Positions 1-7,375 of a DNA stretch of 64,000 bases are shown piece after piece (positions within the stretch are counted from its first letter, which is position 1; every line of letters begins with the position of its first letter). Under the pieces are notes generated by a model. That model saw only the letters and a program-made list of their open reading frames with translations. It was not told the origin of the DNA and searched no databases. Source of the DNA: Holophagales bacterium (GTDB lineage: Bacteria; Acidobacteriota; Thermoanaerobaculia; Multivoradales; Multivoraceae). The position numbers and the translations under genes are program-made. The stretch is taken from positions 829,037 to 893,036 of the forward strand of contig VXVC01000004.1 of the NCBI GenBank assembly GCA_009836625.1. The letters run 5' to 3'.

Positions 1-675
1 CTGCACGATGGCGACGACATCCTCCGGCTCCCCGGCGATCGGGATCTGGCGCGGCCACGTCAACGTCGGACGGCGCGACTCGCCCTCTTCCTCGAACGGC
101 CGGCGGTAGACGGCCATCTCCTCGTCCGTCATCTTCCGCAGCACGGACCCGGGCAGCACCCGCTCGACGAAGACGTTCTTCACCAGCACCATGCCTTCGC
201 CGGCGGGCGAGCGGAAGCCCTGGAACAGACCGCGAGCCGCTTCAGGCCAGGCGTCCCAACTCGGGACCGGGCTGACGATCGCCTCCATGTAGGCAAGGCC
301 GCGAACCGCGTCGCGGTGCCGGTTGGCCCAGTCGAAACCGAGCGCGGATCCCCAGTCATGGATCACGAGAACCACGTTCTCCGTAACGCCAATCGCCTCC
401 AACAGACCGTCGAGATAGTGCCGGTGCTCGACGAACCGGTACCGGTCCGGCCCGCTCTCCGGCAGCTTCGCAGAGTCGCCCATCCCGATCAGGTCCGGCG
501 CCACCAGGCGACCCTTCCCCTCCAGGTGCGGGATCACGTTGCGCCACAGATACGACGAAGTCGGATTGCCGTGGAGAAAGACGATCGGATCGCCCTCGCC
601 ATGGTCGACATAGGCCATCTCGTGCCCGTGAACCTCGATCCGTTTCCTCTCATAGCGGGCGTCAGCGGAGATCAT
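1..675 (-). CDS. dhaA: haloalkane dehalogenase, LinB/DhaA type (C-terminus cut off by window edge)
   Basis: Alpha/beta-hydrolase that hydrolyses carbon-halogen bonds of haloalkanes to alcohol plus halide, normally cytoplasmic or periplasmic. The 225 residues present align along their length, from memory, with LinB/DhaA (subfamily II). The oxyanion/halide segment [12 protein letters not shown] gives Asn37. The nucleophile elbow HDWGSALGF gives Asp107 and the halide-binding Trp108. The catalytic acid is Glu131 in YMEAI. The segment [15 protein letters not shown] is also characteristic. About 70 C-terminal residues, including the catalytic His, lie beyond base 1. The ATG at 675 is preceded by a GGAGG-like ribosome site. 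Function is well supported by the intact Asn/Trp/Asp/Glu set; the substrate range cannot be told. Confidence 0.93.
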   Translation of the reverse strand, partial: MISADARYERKRIEVHGHEMAYVDHGEGDPIVFLHGNPTSSYLWRNVIPHLEGKGRLVAPDLIGMGDSAKLPESGPDRYRFVEHRHYLDGLLEAIGVTENVVLVIHDWGSALGFDWANRHRDAVRGLAYMEAIVSPVPSWDAWPEAARGLFQGFRSPAGEGMVLVKNVFVERVLPGSVLRKMTDEEMAVYRRPFEEEGESRRPTLTWPRQIPIAGEPEDVVAIVQ

Positions 676-1030
676 CTGCGGGTTTCCTCCCTGTGTTTCG
701 TCATCACCTTCCCGTCAAAGCCCGCGGAGCCTACACGGCTTCAATCAAGGAGCGAGGTTGACGCCTCGCGCGACCTCAAGGCCGGCGAGGACGCCGGCAC
801 ACCCAGTGTGGAGCGCCGTCCATACAGTGCAGCGTCCAGTCCGCGACGGGGTCCGAGGGGAGGTTCCCAGCGGACGCTCGCGCTTTCCTGGTGAATGGAG
901 GGCCGGCGCTCGCTTCGGTCGGCTGCGCTGCGTGGGGCTGTCGGTTGAGGTGACGATCCCGGGAGACGCTTGCCTCCAGCCCGCTGGGAACCTCCCCTCG
1001 GACCCCGTCGCGGACGGGTGCAAGCCGCCG
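676..1030. other. 355-bp intergenic region with structured repeat
   Basis: No convincing gene. It lies between the starts-side of the dehalogenase and the stop of the VWFA-related gene. It holds the perfect 35-bp inverted repeat described separately, and a small cacac-cca-gtgtg hairpin near 796-808. The short frames that cross it in several phases have no recognisable domain or ribosome site. It may be an intergenic repeat element; I see no second copy in this window. Confidence 0.5.
839..1015. repeat. perfect 35-bp inverted repeat, 107-bp spacer
   Basis: Bases 839-873 are the exact reverse complement of 981-1015 (35 of 35). The arms begin gtccgcgacggggtccg and end ccgcggac-type sequence. 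The right arm ends 15 bp before the stop of the VWFA-related gene, so a transcript would fold into a very stable stem with a 107-nt loop. It could act as a terminator-like barrier or be a MITE-like element. No U-tract follows on either strand. Confidence 0.85.
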
Positions 1031-2560
1031 CTACGGGCCGGCAGACTCGCCGTAGCGGAAGCCGGTGCGGGAACGCACCTTGTAGTTGCCGTCCCGGACC
1101 TTGACCTTGATGTTGCGGTAGCCCTCGGTGCCGGCTTCGTACTCGGAGCGGAAGCTCACGAGGTAGTAGCCCTGGTTCTCCTCGGCGACCTGACGCATCG
1201 GCGACAGAATGTTCGTGAAGTTCGCGTAGTAATGGCCGCCCGTCTCGTTCGAGATCAGGCTCAGCGAGTCGTTGAGCGACGCCGAGGCGATCGAGCGGCG
1301 ACGGCTGCCCATCGTGTCGATCGTGTAGACCGCCACGTTCCCGGCATTCAGCGCCTCGCGCATCTGCGGGTAGTACCGCGGATCCGGCGTGTAGCTGCCG
1401 AACTGCCCGATGTCGCCGAAGCCGAGACTGAACATCACCAGGTTCTTGCGGCCCGCGATTCCCGCGGCCGCCTCTCCGACCAGTTCCAGCGCCTCCTGCA
1501 GCTTGCGGCTGCGCCGTGAAAGCTCCTTCCCAGCCGGCAGGTTGGCGAAGAGGGACGGCGAGTTCGGATCGAACTCGGGATCCGACCGCGTTACCCAGCG
1601 TTCGATGTCTCTCTTGCCCGTCGAGGCGGCATCCACCGCCGCCAGGATCTCGTCGCGGTCGCGGGTGAAGTCGAGGTAGACCTTGAGCCGAGCCTGGTAG
1701 GCGAAAACGGCCACCTGGTCGTTGGGCTGCAGCTCCTCCTCGATCCACCGCTTCAACCAGCGCGCGTTGTCCATCTGGGGACCCGCCAGCTGCGGCGCCT
1801 GCATCCGCTGGTCGTGGAACATGAGGATGAAGTAGCGGTCGGTCCGCACGGTTGCGCCCTCGCCGGTGGCCGACAGCTCGCTCGGTCCGCCGTAGAAGGA
1901 GGCGCTCGTGACTTCCTGCTCTTCACCGTCGTGGAGAACCACGAAGTCCTCGGCGTTCAGGCCCTCGATCACATTGCCCCTGCGGTCAGTGACCAGAACA
2001 TCGAGCAACACTTCGGCCACGCGAATGCGTTCGTTCAGGCTGATGTCCCGCGCCGGAGCTGGCGCAGGCGCGGGCCGGGCAGCGCGCGGCTGCTCCGGCT
2101 CAGGAGCCGGCGTCGGGGCGGTCCGAACCGGCTCGGCCGCTGCTCTTGCCGGCTCGGCCTTCGGCTCCACGACAGGCTCCGGTGCCGCCTCGGGCACGGG
2201 AGCAGGTTCCGGCACGGACGCCACCGCGGGTTCCGTTGCCGGCGCCGCGGCCGGTTCCGCCGCGGGCGCCGTGGCCGGCTCGGACGCCTCGGTTGGCTCC
2301 GACGGCACGACAACGGCGCGCACGGTCCTGCCCCGCTGCCGCCGCTGCTTCTCCAGCCGCTTCTGTTCCTTCGCAGCGCGAGCCGCTGCCTTCTTCTCCG
2401 CCTTCCGCTTCTTCTTCTCGTCGTCCTGGACCGCGGCCTCGACGCCAACCGCGTCGTCCGCGCCAACGGCAAACCCGAAACCGGTCGACAACAGGACGGC
2501 ACCACCCGCCAACGCGGCAGCAAGCGCCAATCGTCGTCCAACCGTCGCAAATCTCTTCAT
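1031..2560 (-). CDS. secreted VWFA-related domain protein (Acidobacteria type)
   Basis: Likely an exported protein of the VWFA-related Acidobacterial family (TIGR03436-like); molecular role unknown. Order in 509 aa: signal-like hydrophobic segment (about 10-33), a highly charged Lys/Arg/Glu stretch (about 46-78), a Pro/Ala/Glu-rich linker (about 85-170), then the domain from about 178 to the end. That domain shows the family hallmarks VLLDVLVTDRRGN, GLNAEDFVVLHDG and a C-terminal YYLVSFRSEYE. The MIDAS is degenerate: where DxSxS is expected the protein has MFHDQRM (Asp250, no serines), so metal binding is doubtful. A consensus AGGAGG precedes the ATG. Confidence 0.85.
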   Translation of the reverse strand: MKRFATVGRRLALAAALAGGAVLLSTGFGFAVGADDAVGVEAAVQDDEKKKRKAEKKAAARAAKEQKRLEKQRRQRGRTVRAVVVPSEPTEASEPATAPAAEPAAAPATEPAVASVPEPAPVPEAAPEPVVEPKAEPARAAAEPVRTAPTPAPEPEQPRAARPAPAPAPARDISLNERIRVAEVLLDVLVTDRRGNVIEGLNAEDFVVLHDGEEQEVTSASFYGGPSELSATGEGATVRTDRYFILMFHDQRMQAPQLAGPQMDNARWLKRWIEEELQPNDQVAVFAYQARLKVYLDFTRDRDEILAAVDAASTGKRDIERWVTRSDPEFDPNSPSLFANLPAGKELSRRSRKLQEALELVGEAAAGIAGRKNLVMFSLGFGDIGQFGSYTPDPRYYPQMREALNAGNVAVYTIDTMGSRRRSIASASLNDSLSLISNETGGHYYANFTNILSPMRQVAEENQGYYLVSFRSEYEAGTEGYRNIKVKVRDGNYKVRSRTGFRYGESAGP

Positions 2561-2569
2561 TCCAGAAGA

Positions 2570-2575
2570 CCTCCT
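2570..2575 (-). promoter_or_regulatory. strong Shine-Dalgarno of VWFA-related gene
   Basis: On the minus strand AGGAGG lies 9 nt before the ATG at 2560. It is the best match to the anti-SD consensus that I noticed and fixes that start. Confidence 0.75.
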
Positions 2576-2820
2576 GTATTCCTGACTACCGGTCGCGAGG
2601 TAGCGGCGACGGCACGGGAAAGCGACGCTTCCGCCATCCTAGCAACCCCAATCGCTTCGTTGTTGTTCCACTACCGGCACGTCCTCGTCCACTGACAACC
2701 AACGCGGCCCAACTGGCACGCGACGCCGGGGAGGACAGCCTCTGCGCCATTCAGAAGCACAGACCGTGCCAGTGAACGCCGACCGCGCTGAAAGCGTCTA
2801 CTCCTGAAGCAGTCGCCGAG

Positions 2821-2826
2821 TAGCAT
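2821..2826 (+). promoter_or_regulatory. candidate -10 hexamer (TAGCAT), leaderless arrangement
   Basis: TAGCAT ends 8 nt before the GTG at 2835 and no Shine-Dalgarno lies between. The spacing would place the transcription start at or next to the start codon. No good -35 is visible. See the leaderless finding for seven similar cases. Confidence 0.4.
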
Positions 2827-2834
2827 TCCGCGCC

Positions 2835-4730
2835 GTGACCCTGACCGCCCCGGACCATCGCGCCACCGAACTCGCCGCCGCGTTCGTCGAGCTACGAACG
2901 GCGTTGGGGAGGGTGCTGGTCGGTCAGGACGACGCCGCGACCGGACTGACCCTGGCGCTGTTGGCCGAGCAGCACGCCTATCTGGAAGGGCCGCCCGGCT
3001 GCGGAAAATCGGAGTTGGCCGCGGCCCTGGCCGCGCTGTCGGGCGCCCGCACTCACACGCTCGTGTTTCACCGCGACATCCGGGAGACGGACCTGCTCGG
3101 TGATGTTCTGCTGAGCCGCCACCGTCACCGGGGCCACGAGCGCCTGCGCCGCGAGCTGATCCCCGGCCCCCTTCTCCAGGCCGAGATCGCCTTGCTCGAG
3201 GACCTGCCTCGTTCTCCCGGCGAAGCTCTGGGACCCCTGCTCCGAATCCTCGCCGAACGGCACGCTCTGGGGCAGCCACTGCCGCTCGAGTCGGCGGTGG
3301 CAACCGGACCGCTGGAGCAGGTAGAGGCCCCGATCGACCCTCTCGAACCCGGCCAACTCGATCGCTTCGCCGTGCAACTTCGTCTGACCGGCCTGCTCAC
3401 CGGAGGACTCTTCGACGAGGCCGCGGTACTGCTGGAACGAGGGGCGGCTCAAGAACCGTCACGGGCCGCGGTCCGGTCGACCGCGGGCAGCGCGCACCCC
3501 CCCGCGGTGATGAGCACCGCAACCCGCAAGGCCGCGCAACGGGCGGCCGCCGCTCTCCAGGTCGAACCGCGGACCCTCGACGCCTACCACCGCCTCCTCG
3601 ACCGGTTGCGCCAGCGCACCGCCGACGAGTCGGCCTCGGGCGACCGCCTGATGTCCGACCGCTCCTTCAGCTCGGCGGCGCTGCGGCTCGTGCGCGCGCA
3701 CGCGTTCCTGCGTGGCGCTCCGGCCGCGGCGCCTCGTGATCTCGGCGCCATCCGCTACATGGTCGCCCACCGGCTGCCGGAAGAGGTACAGGAGGACTTC
3801 GATCACATCCTGGAGGAGCTGCTCGGTGACCCGCCGAACGTGACGATGGCGGAAACCGGTGCCCAGATGCCCGGAGCGCAGTCACAGGGAGACGACTCCG
3901 ACGGTGCAGCGGCCGCCTCCCCGGCCTCCGACTCGTGGATCGACGATCAGGCCGACCTGCCGGCGCCCCCGACCCTGTTCGGGAAACCGCCTCCGCCAGC
4001 CCAGGTCGATCCCCTCCTGCGCGCGCTCGTCGGCCGCATCGAGCGGGGCCGCATCGACCCGGACACGGATCCGGGAGGCCAGCCCCGTGGCTACCGCCCG
4101 CTGCGCGACCTGGACGAGCTGATCGACGCCGATCTGATCGAGGCCCTGCTCTTCGCCGATGGCCGCCTGCCCGGCGCGCCCCGCACCTTCGAGCGAAAGC
4201 GCAAGAGCGCCGGCGGCGCGGTCGCCGTCCTCCGGGACATCTCCGCCTCCATGGCCGGCCGGCTGACCGTGTGGTCGAGCCAGGTCGTGCTCGGCATCCT
4301 GCGGGTCGCGGCGCGGCGGCGGATGCGTGTCGGCTACGTCGAGTTCCACCACCGAGCCCTGCCCCACCACGTCGGCGGCCGCCTGTTGCATCGCTCGTAC
4401 TCCCGCCTCGCCGAGCAGGCCGGTCAGGCGAAAGCGGTCGGCCAGACGAACTACGAGGCGCCGCTGCGCACCGCCCTCGAGGGCCTGCGCGGCGGCTCCG
4501 GCCGCAACCGGCACGTCGTCCTCCTGACGGACGGTCTGCCGATCATCGGCGACACGACCGTCCGGCGCGAGCGTCAACTGGCGCGCCGGCTCGGCGTCGC
4601 CCTCCATACCGTGTTCCTGGGCAACGGGGACTGTCCGCCGGTTCTCGACGACATCTCTCTGGAAACTGGCGGACTGCGTTTCTACGGCCGCCCGCTGGCC
4701 GGCGGCGGCCTACGGCTGGAGGAGCGATGA
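2835..4730 (+). CDS. MoxR-type AAA+ ATPase fused to a CoxE-like VWA domain
   Basis: A 631-aa fusion of two proteins that are usually encoded side by side. AAA+ module (about 25-330): Walker A GPPGCGKS (52-59), Walker B region ALLEDLPR, and the LDRF motif (about 175-178). VWA module (about 455-625): complete MIDAS with DISAS (Asp468, Ser470, Ser472), Thr538 in QTNYEAPL and Asp566 in LTDGLP. MoxR/VWA pairs act as metal-dependent chaperones, for example CoxD/CoxE in CO dehydrogenase maturation. Odd points: the Walker B acids read Glu-Asp (122-123) instead of Asp-Glu, and the sensor-1 asparagine is missing (ATGP, 156-159). GTG start. A plain MoxR gene follows 13 bp downstream, so the pair probably forms an operon. 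Confidence 0.88.
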   Translation: MTLTAPDHRATELAAAFVELRTALGRVLVGQDDAATGLTLALLAEQHAYLEGPPGCGKSELAAALAALSGARTHTLVFHRDIRETDLLGDVLLSRHRHRGHERLRRELIPGPLLQAEIALLEDLPRSPGEALGPLLRILAERHALGQPLPLESAVATGPLEQVEAPIDPLEPGQLDRFAVQLRLTGLLTGGLFDEAAVLLERGAAQEPSRAAVRSTAGSAHPPAVMSTATRKAAQRAAAALQVEPRTLDAYHRLLDRLRQRTADESASGDRLMSDRSFSSAALRLVRAHAFLRGAPAAAPRDLGAIRYMVAHRLPEEVQEDFDHILEELLGDPPNVTMAETGAQMPGAQSQGDDSDGAAAASPASDSWIDDQADLPAPPTLFGKPPPPAQVDPLLRALVGRIERGRIDPDTDPGGQPRGYRPLRDLDELIDADLIEALLFADGRLPGAPRTFERKRKSAGGAVAVLRDISASMAGRLTVWSSQVVLGILRVAARRRMRVGYVEFHHRALPHHVGGRLLHRSYSRLAEQAGQAKAVGQTNYEAPLRTALEGLRGGSGRNRHVVLLTDGLPIIGDTTVRRERQLARRLGVALHTVFLGNGDCPPVLDDISLETGGLRFYGRPLAGGGLRLEER

Positions 4731-4743
4731 CCCCGATCTTCGG

Positions 4744-5736
4744 GTGCGGATAGAGTCGCGCGTTCCCGTGAGCGACCTGACTCCCCTCCGCGATCTGCTC
4801 GATCACCACGTCGTCGGCCACGACGAGGTGAAAACGGCGCTGCTCCTCGCTCTGGTCACGCGGGAGCACATCTACGTCGAGGGACCGCCCGGCACCGCCA
4901 AGACCCGGCTGGCCGAAGTCGCCGCAAAGGGCTCCGAACTCGACTTCTTCTTCTACCAGCTACACCGCGACACCCGCCTCGCCGAACTGGTCGGCGACAT
5001 CGTCCTGGAGCGCCGGAAGGTGAAGACCGACGGTGGCGCGCCCGGAACCGCCGGCGAAGCCGAGCGGATCCACCAGCGGATCGAACCCGGGGGGCTCCTG
5101 ACCGCCGAAGTCGCCGTGCTCGACGACATCTCCCGCGCGCCCGGCGAGGCACTCAACGTGCTCCTGCGCATCCTCAACGAGCGCCGTTTCGGCGCCGAGC
5201 CGATTCCTCTGATGGCTGCCATCGCCACCGGCAACCCGATGGACGACGAGTACTACAACGAGCCCCTGGACCCCGCGAACCTGGACCGTTTCGCCCTCCA
5301 GTTGCGGGTCTCCGGCCTGATCCAGAGCGGCGTCGACGAGGCGAAGACGTTGATCGACCGGTTCGCCTCGGGCTCCGTCGTCGAACAGCCCGATCCCGAA
5401 CCCGTAACCGACCGCGCCACGCTCGACGCGCTGAACAAGCGGATGTACGAGGTCGAGGTCGGAGCGGCGGTGCGTGCAGCGCTGCTCGACGTGCTGCGCA
5501 CCCTGGTCCTGGAGTTCGAATGCAACGAGACGAACTCCCTGCTCACGGACCGCACCTTCCTGGTCAAGGCGATCAAGATCCTCCGCGGAGCGGCGCTACT
5601 CGCCGGCCGAAAGGCCGTCGATCTGCCGGACCTCGCCGCGTTGTCATGGATGACGACGTTCCGGGTGCCGCCCGAGGCCCACGAAGCCCTGCCGCGGATC
5701 GTCGGCCGGGTGAGCCGTCAGATCCAGGCGGTCTAG
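4744..5736 (+). CDS. MoxR-family AAA+ ATPase
   Basis: Cytoplasmic ATPase of the MoxR branch, 330 aa. Walker A is GPPGTAKT (47-54), Walker B VLDDISR (Asp127-Asp128), sensor 1 ATGNP with Asn164, followed by LDRFALQL. The usual Walker B catalytic glutamate is an aspartate, as in the upstream fusion. It has no VWA domain of its own and probably works with the upstream MoxR-VWA protein. The GTG at 4744 is used here; a second in-frame GTG at 4768 (giving SDLTPLRDLL...) is equally plausible. It converges with the next gene with only 6 bp between stops. Confidence 0.88.
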   Translation: MRIESRVPVSDLTPLRDLLDHHVVGHDEVKTALLLALVTREHIYVEGPPGTAKTRLAEVAAKGSELDFFFYQLHRDTRLAELVGDIVLERRKVKTDGGAPGTAGEAERIHQRIEPGGLLTAEVAVLDDISRAPGEALNVLLRILNERRFGAEPIPLMAAIATGNPMDDEYYNEPLDPANLDRFALQLRVSGLIQSGVDEAKTLIDRFASGSVVEQPDPEPVTDRATLDALNKRMYEVEVGAAVRAALLDVLRTLVLEFECNETNSLLTDRTFLVKAIKILRGAALLAGRKAVDLPDLAALSWMTTFRVPPEAHEALPRIVGRVSRQIQAV

Positions 5737-5742
5737 CCGGAC

Positions 5743-6780
5743 CTACTCCTGTCCGGAACTGGACTGGCCCTTCTCGAACTCCGCCTCGAGCAGACGCGCC
5801 CCGCGCAACGTGTTGCCCATCGCGTAGTTGCCCTCGTGGCAGGCGTACTCGTAGCTCCTCTGGGCCGTCTTCGGCCACGGCAGCTCGCCGCTGTACGGCG
5901 CCTCGTACTCCGGGTTCTCGACCATGAAACTGTAGAGCAGGTTGTTCCCGTCGATCGGGCTGAACTTCTCGATGACGCGGACGCCCTCGCCGCGGAGATC
6001 CGGCATGTCGCGGAAGTTCGTCGTCTCGACGACCAGGGTGTCGCCTTCCCACCAACCGATCGAGTCGCCGCTCAGCGAGGTGTACTCGGCCGGCATGTGC
6101 TCGCCGCCGATCCGGACGACCCGGGTCCAGTGCATCCACTCGATCATGATCATGAAGTGATCTTCGGTCTGGACGATCGTCTTCACGTTGTTGTATGGCA
6201 GTGAACGGATCGCGACCGAGGCCGTCGGCTGGTACATGCAGCGGACGCCGACGATGTTCGTCTCCGGACCGTCGTAGGGGATGTCGCCGGACTCGAGCCA
6301 CCAGGCGTAGCCACGGTTCGGCCACGCGAACTTCGGCGCGGCCGCTGAGCGCTTCTTGCCCTCTTCCGTCATCGCCGGCATCTGCCCGTTGGGAGGATCG
6401 GTCAACACCGAGGTCCGGTACTTGCCGTCGATCATGAAGTTCTGGCTGCCCCATTCGAACCAGAAGTTGTTGTAGGCGCCGACGTTGCCGCCCTTCTCGG
6501 GCGCCGCGCGCTCGCCAACCGAAGCGCTGGGAGCGTCCTGGGCCGCGTTCGAGTCGGCACGCCGCTTCGCGTTGGCCTCCGCCTCCTCGGGGGTGAGGGT
6601 CAGCTTGTCGCCGAACTCCTTGGGCCTGGCGAACGGCGTGATGCTCGAAATGTCGTAGACGCCGGTGAAGTCCGGCTTGCCGCTGGGCGTCCTCTTGATC
6701 TCTCCTTCGGCGCCAACGGCCGCCGAAGCGGCGACGACGAGCCCAACGAGAACGGCGGTAGCGATCAGCGACTTCCTCAT
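5743..6780 (-). CDS. secreted protein of unknown function (WEGDTLVVETT / YACHEGNY family)
   Basis: 345 aa with a clear signal peptide (MRKSLIATAVLVGL..., cleavage near residue 23). After it come KRTPSGKPDFTGVYD, WWEGDTLVVETTNFRD and, near the C-terminus, YEYACHEGNYAMGNTLRGAR. I recognise these motifs from a large family of exported hypothetical proteins of Acidobacteria and marine Proteobacteria; no biochemical role is known to me. A ribosome site GGGAGG lies before the ATG. It sits on the opposite strand between the MoxR genes and the molybdenum hydroxylase genes. Confidence 0.7.
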   Translation of the reverse strand: MRKSLIATAVLVGLVVAASAAVGAEGEIKRTPSGKPDFTGVYDISSITPFARPKEFGDKLTLTPEEAEANAKRRADSNAAQDAPSASVGERAAPEKGGNVGAYNNFWFEWGSQNFMIDGKYRTSVLTDPPNGQMPAMTEEGKKRSAAAPKFAWPNRGYAWWLESGDIPYDGPETNIVGVRCMYQPTASVAIRSLPYNNVKTIVQTEDHFMIMIEWMHWTRVVRIGGEHMPAEYTSLSGDSIGWWEGDTLVVETTNFRDMPDLRGEGVRVIEKFSPIDGNNLLYSFMVENPEYEAPYSGELPWPKTAQRSYEYACHEGNYAMGNTLRGARLLEAEFEKGQSSSGQE

Positions 6781-6791
6781 GTCGGCCTCCC

Positions 6792-6844
6792 TGCGCCTGG
6801 GCGCAAACTGCTGCGGTAGGCACTCATCATAGCGCGGCCGCGCT
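6792..6844. promoter_or_regulatory. dyad symmetries in a divergent promoter region
   Basis: The 112-bp region between the divergent unknown secreted protein and coxS contains a perfect 14-bp palindrome (agcgcggccgcgct, 6831-6844) and a 6-bp hairpin tgcgcc-tg-ggcgca (6792-6805). On the minus strand TATGAT (6826-6831) is a fair -10 for the unknown gene. In such GC-rich DNA short GC palindromes can be chance. Confidence 0.35.
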
Positions 6845-6892
6845 GCGATACGATCGCCGCCGCCAACTCAACCGGATACGACAGGAGCATCG

Positions 6893-7375
6893 ATGCCAGA
6901 CACCGTCCCCGTTGCCGTTACGGTCAACGGCAGCAAGCACCAACGAGAGGTCGAGCCGCGTACGCTGCTGGTCCACTTCCTGCGTGAGGAACTCGACCTC
7001 ACCGGCGCCCACGTCGGGTGCGAGAGCACCCTCTGCGGCGCGTGCACCGTGCATCTCAACGGTCGCGCAGTGAAGAGCTGCACCGTCCTGGCGGTTCAGG
7101 CCGACGGTCAGGAGGTGACGACGATCGAGGGCCTCGCGGCCTCCGCCGACGAGCTGCATCCGCTGCAGGTCGGCTTCTGGGAGAAGCACGGCCTCCAGTG
7201 CGGCTACTGCACGCCGGGGATGATCATGGCGGCGAAGCAGTTGCTCGACGACAACCCGAACCCGAGCGAGGCGGAGATCCGGGAAGCGATCGACGGCAAC
7301 ATCTGCCGCTGCACCGGCTACCAGCAGATCGTCGACGCGGTTCAGCACGCCGCAGACGCCGCGGGAGTCGCCTGA
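6893..7375 (+). CDS. molybdenum hydroxylase small [2Fe-2S] subunit (CoxS-like)
   Basis: Electron-transfer subunit of a xanthine-dehydrogenase-family molybdoenzyme, 160 aa. The N-terminal plant-type [2Fe-2S] cluster ligands are Cys43, Cys48, Cys51 and Cys63; the second cluster ligands are Cys103, Cys106, Cys138 and Cys140 (QCGYCTPGM and ICRCTGY). Length is usual for CoxS, XdhC and IorA-like subunits. The ATG follows CAGGAG. Its TGA shares one base with the ATG of the large subunit, so the two are translationally coupled. Confidence 0.93.
   Translation: MPDTVPVAVTVNGSKHQREVEPRTLLVHFLREELDLTGAHVGCESTLCGACTVHLNGRAVKSCTVLAVQADGQEVTTIEGLAASADELHPLQVGFWEKHGLQCGYCTPGMIMAAKQLLDDNPNPSEAEIREAIDGNICRCTGYQQIVDAVQHAADAAGVA

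Larger units (their letters stand above)
2561..2834. other. 274-bp divergent intergenic region
   Basis: Separates the divergent VWFA-related gene and the MoxR-VWA gene, so it must hold both promoters. The only clear elements are the AGGAGG of the minus-strand gene and a -10-like hexamer just before the plus-strand GTG. No tRNA-like or riboswitch-like fold was recognised. Confidence 0.4.

Noticed and set aside
741..1023. Overlapping small open frames in the 676-1030 intergenic region
   Set aside because: Open in several phases because of GC content; no ribosome site, no domain, and crossed by the 35-bp inverted repeat.
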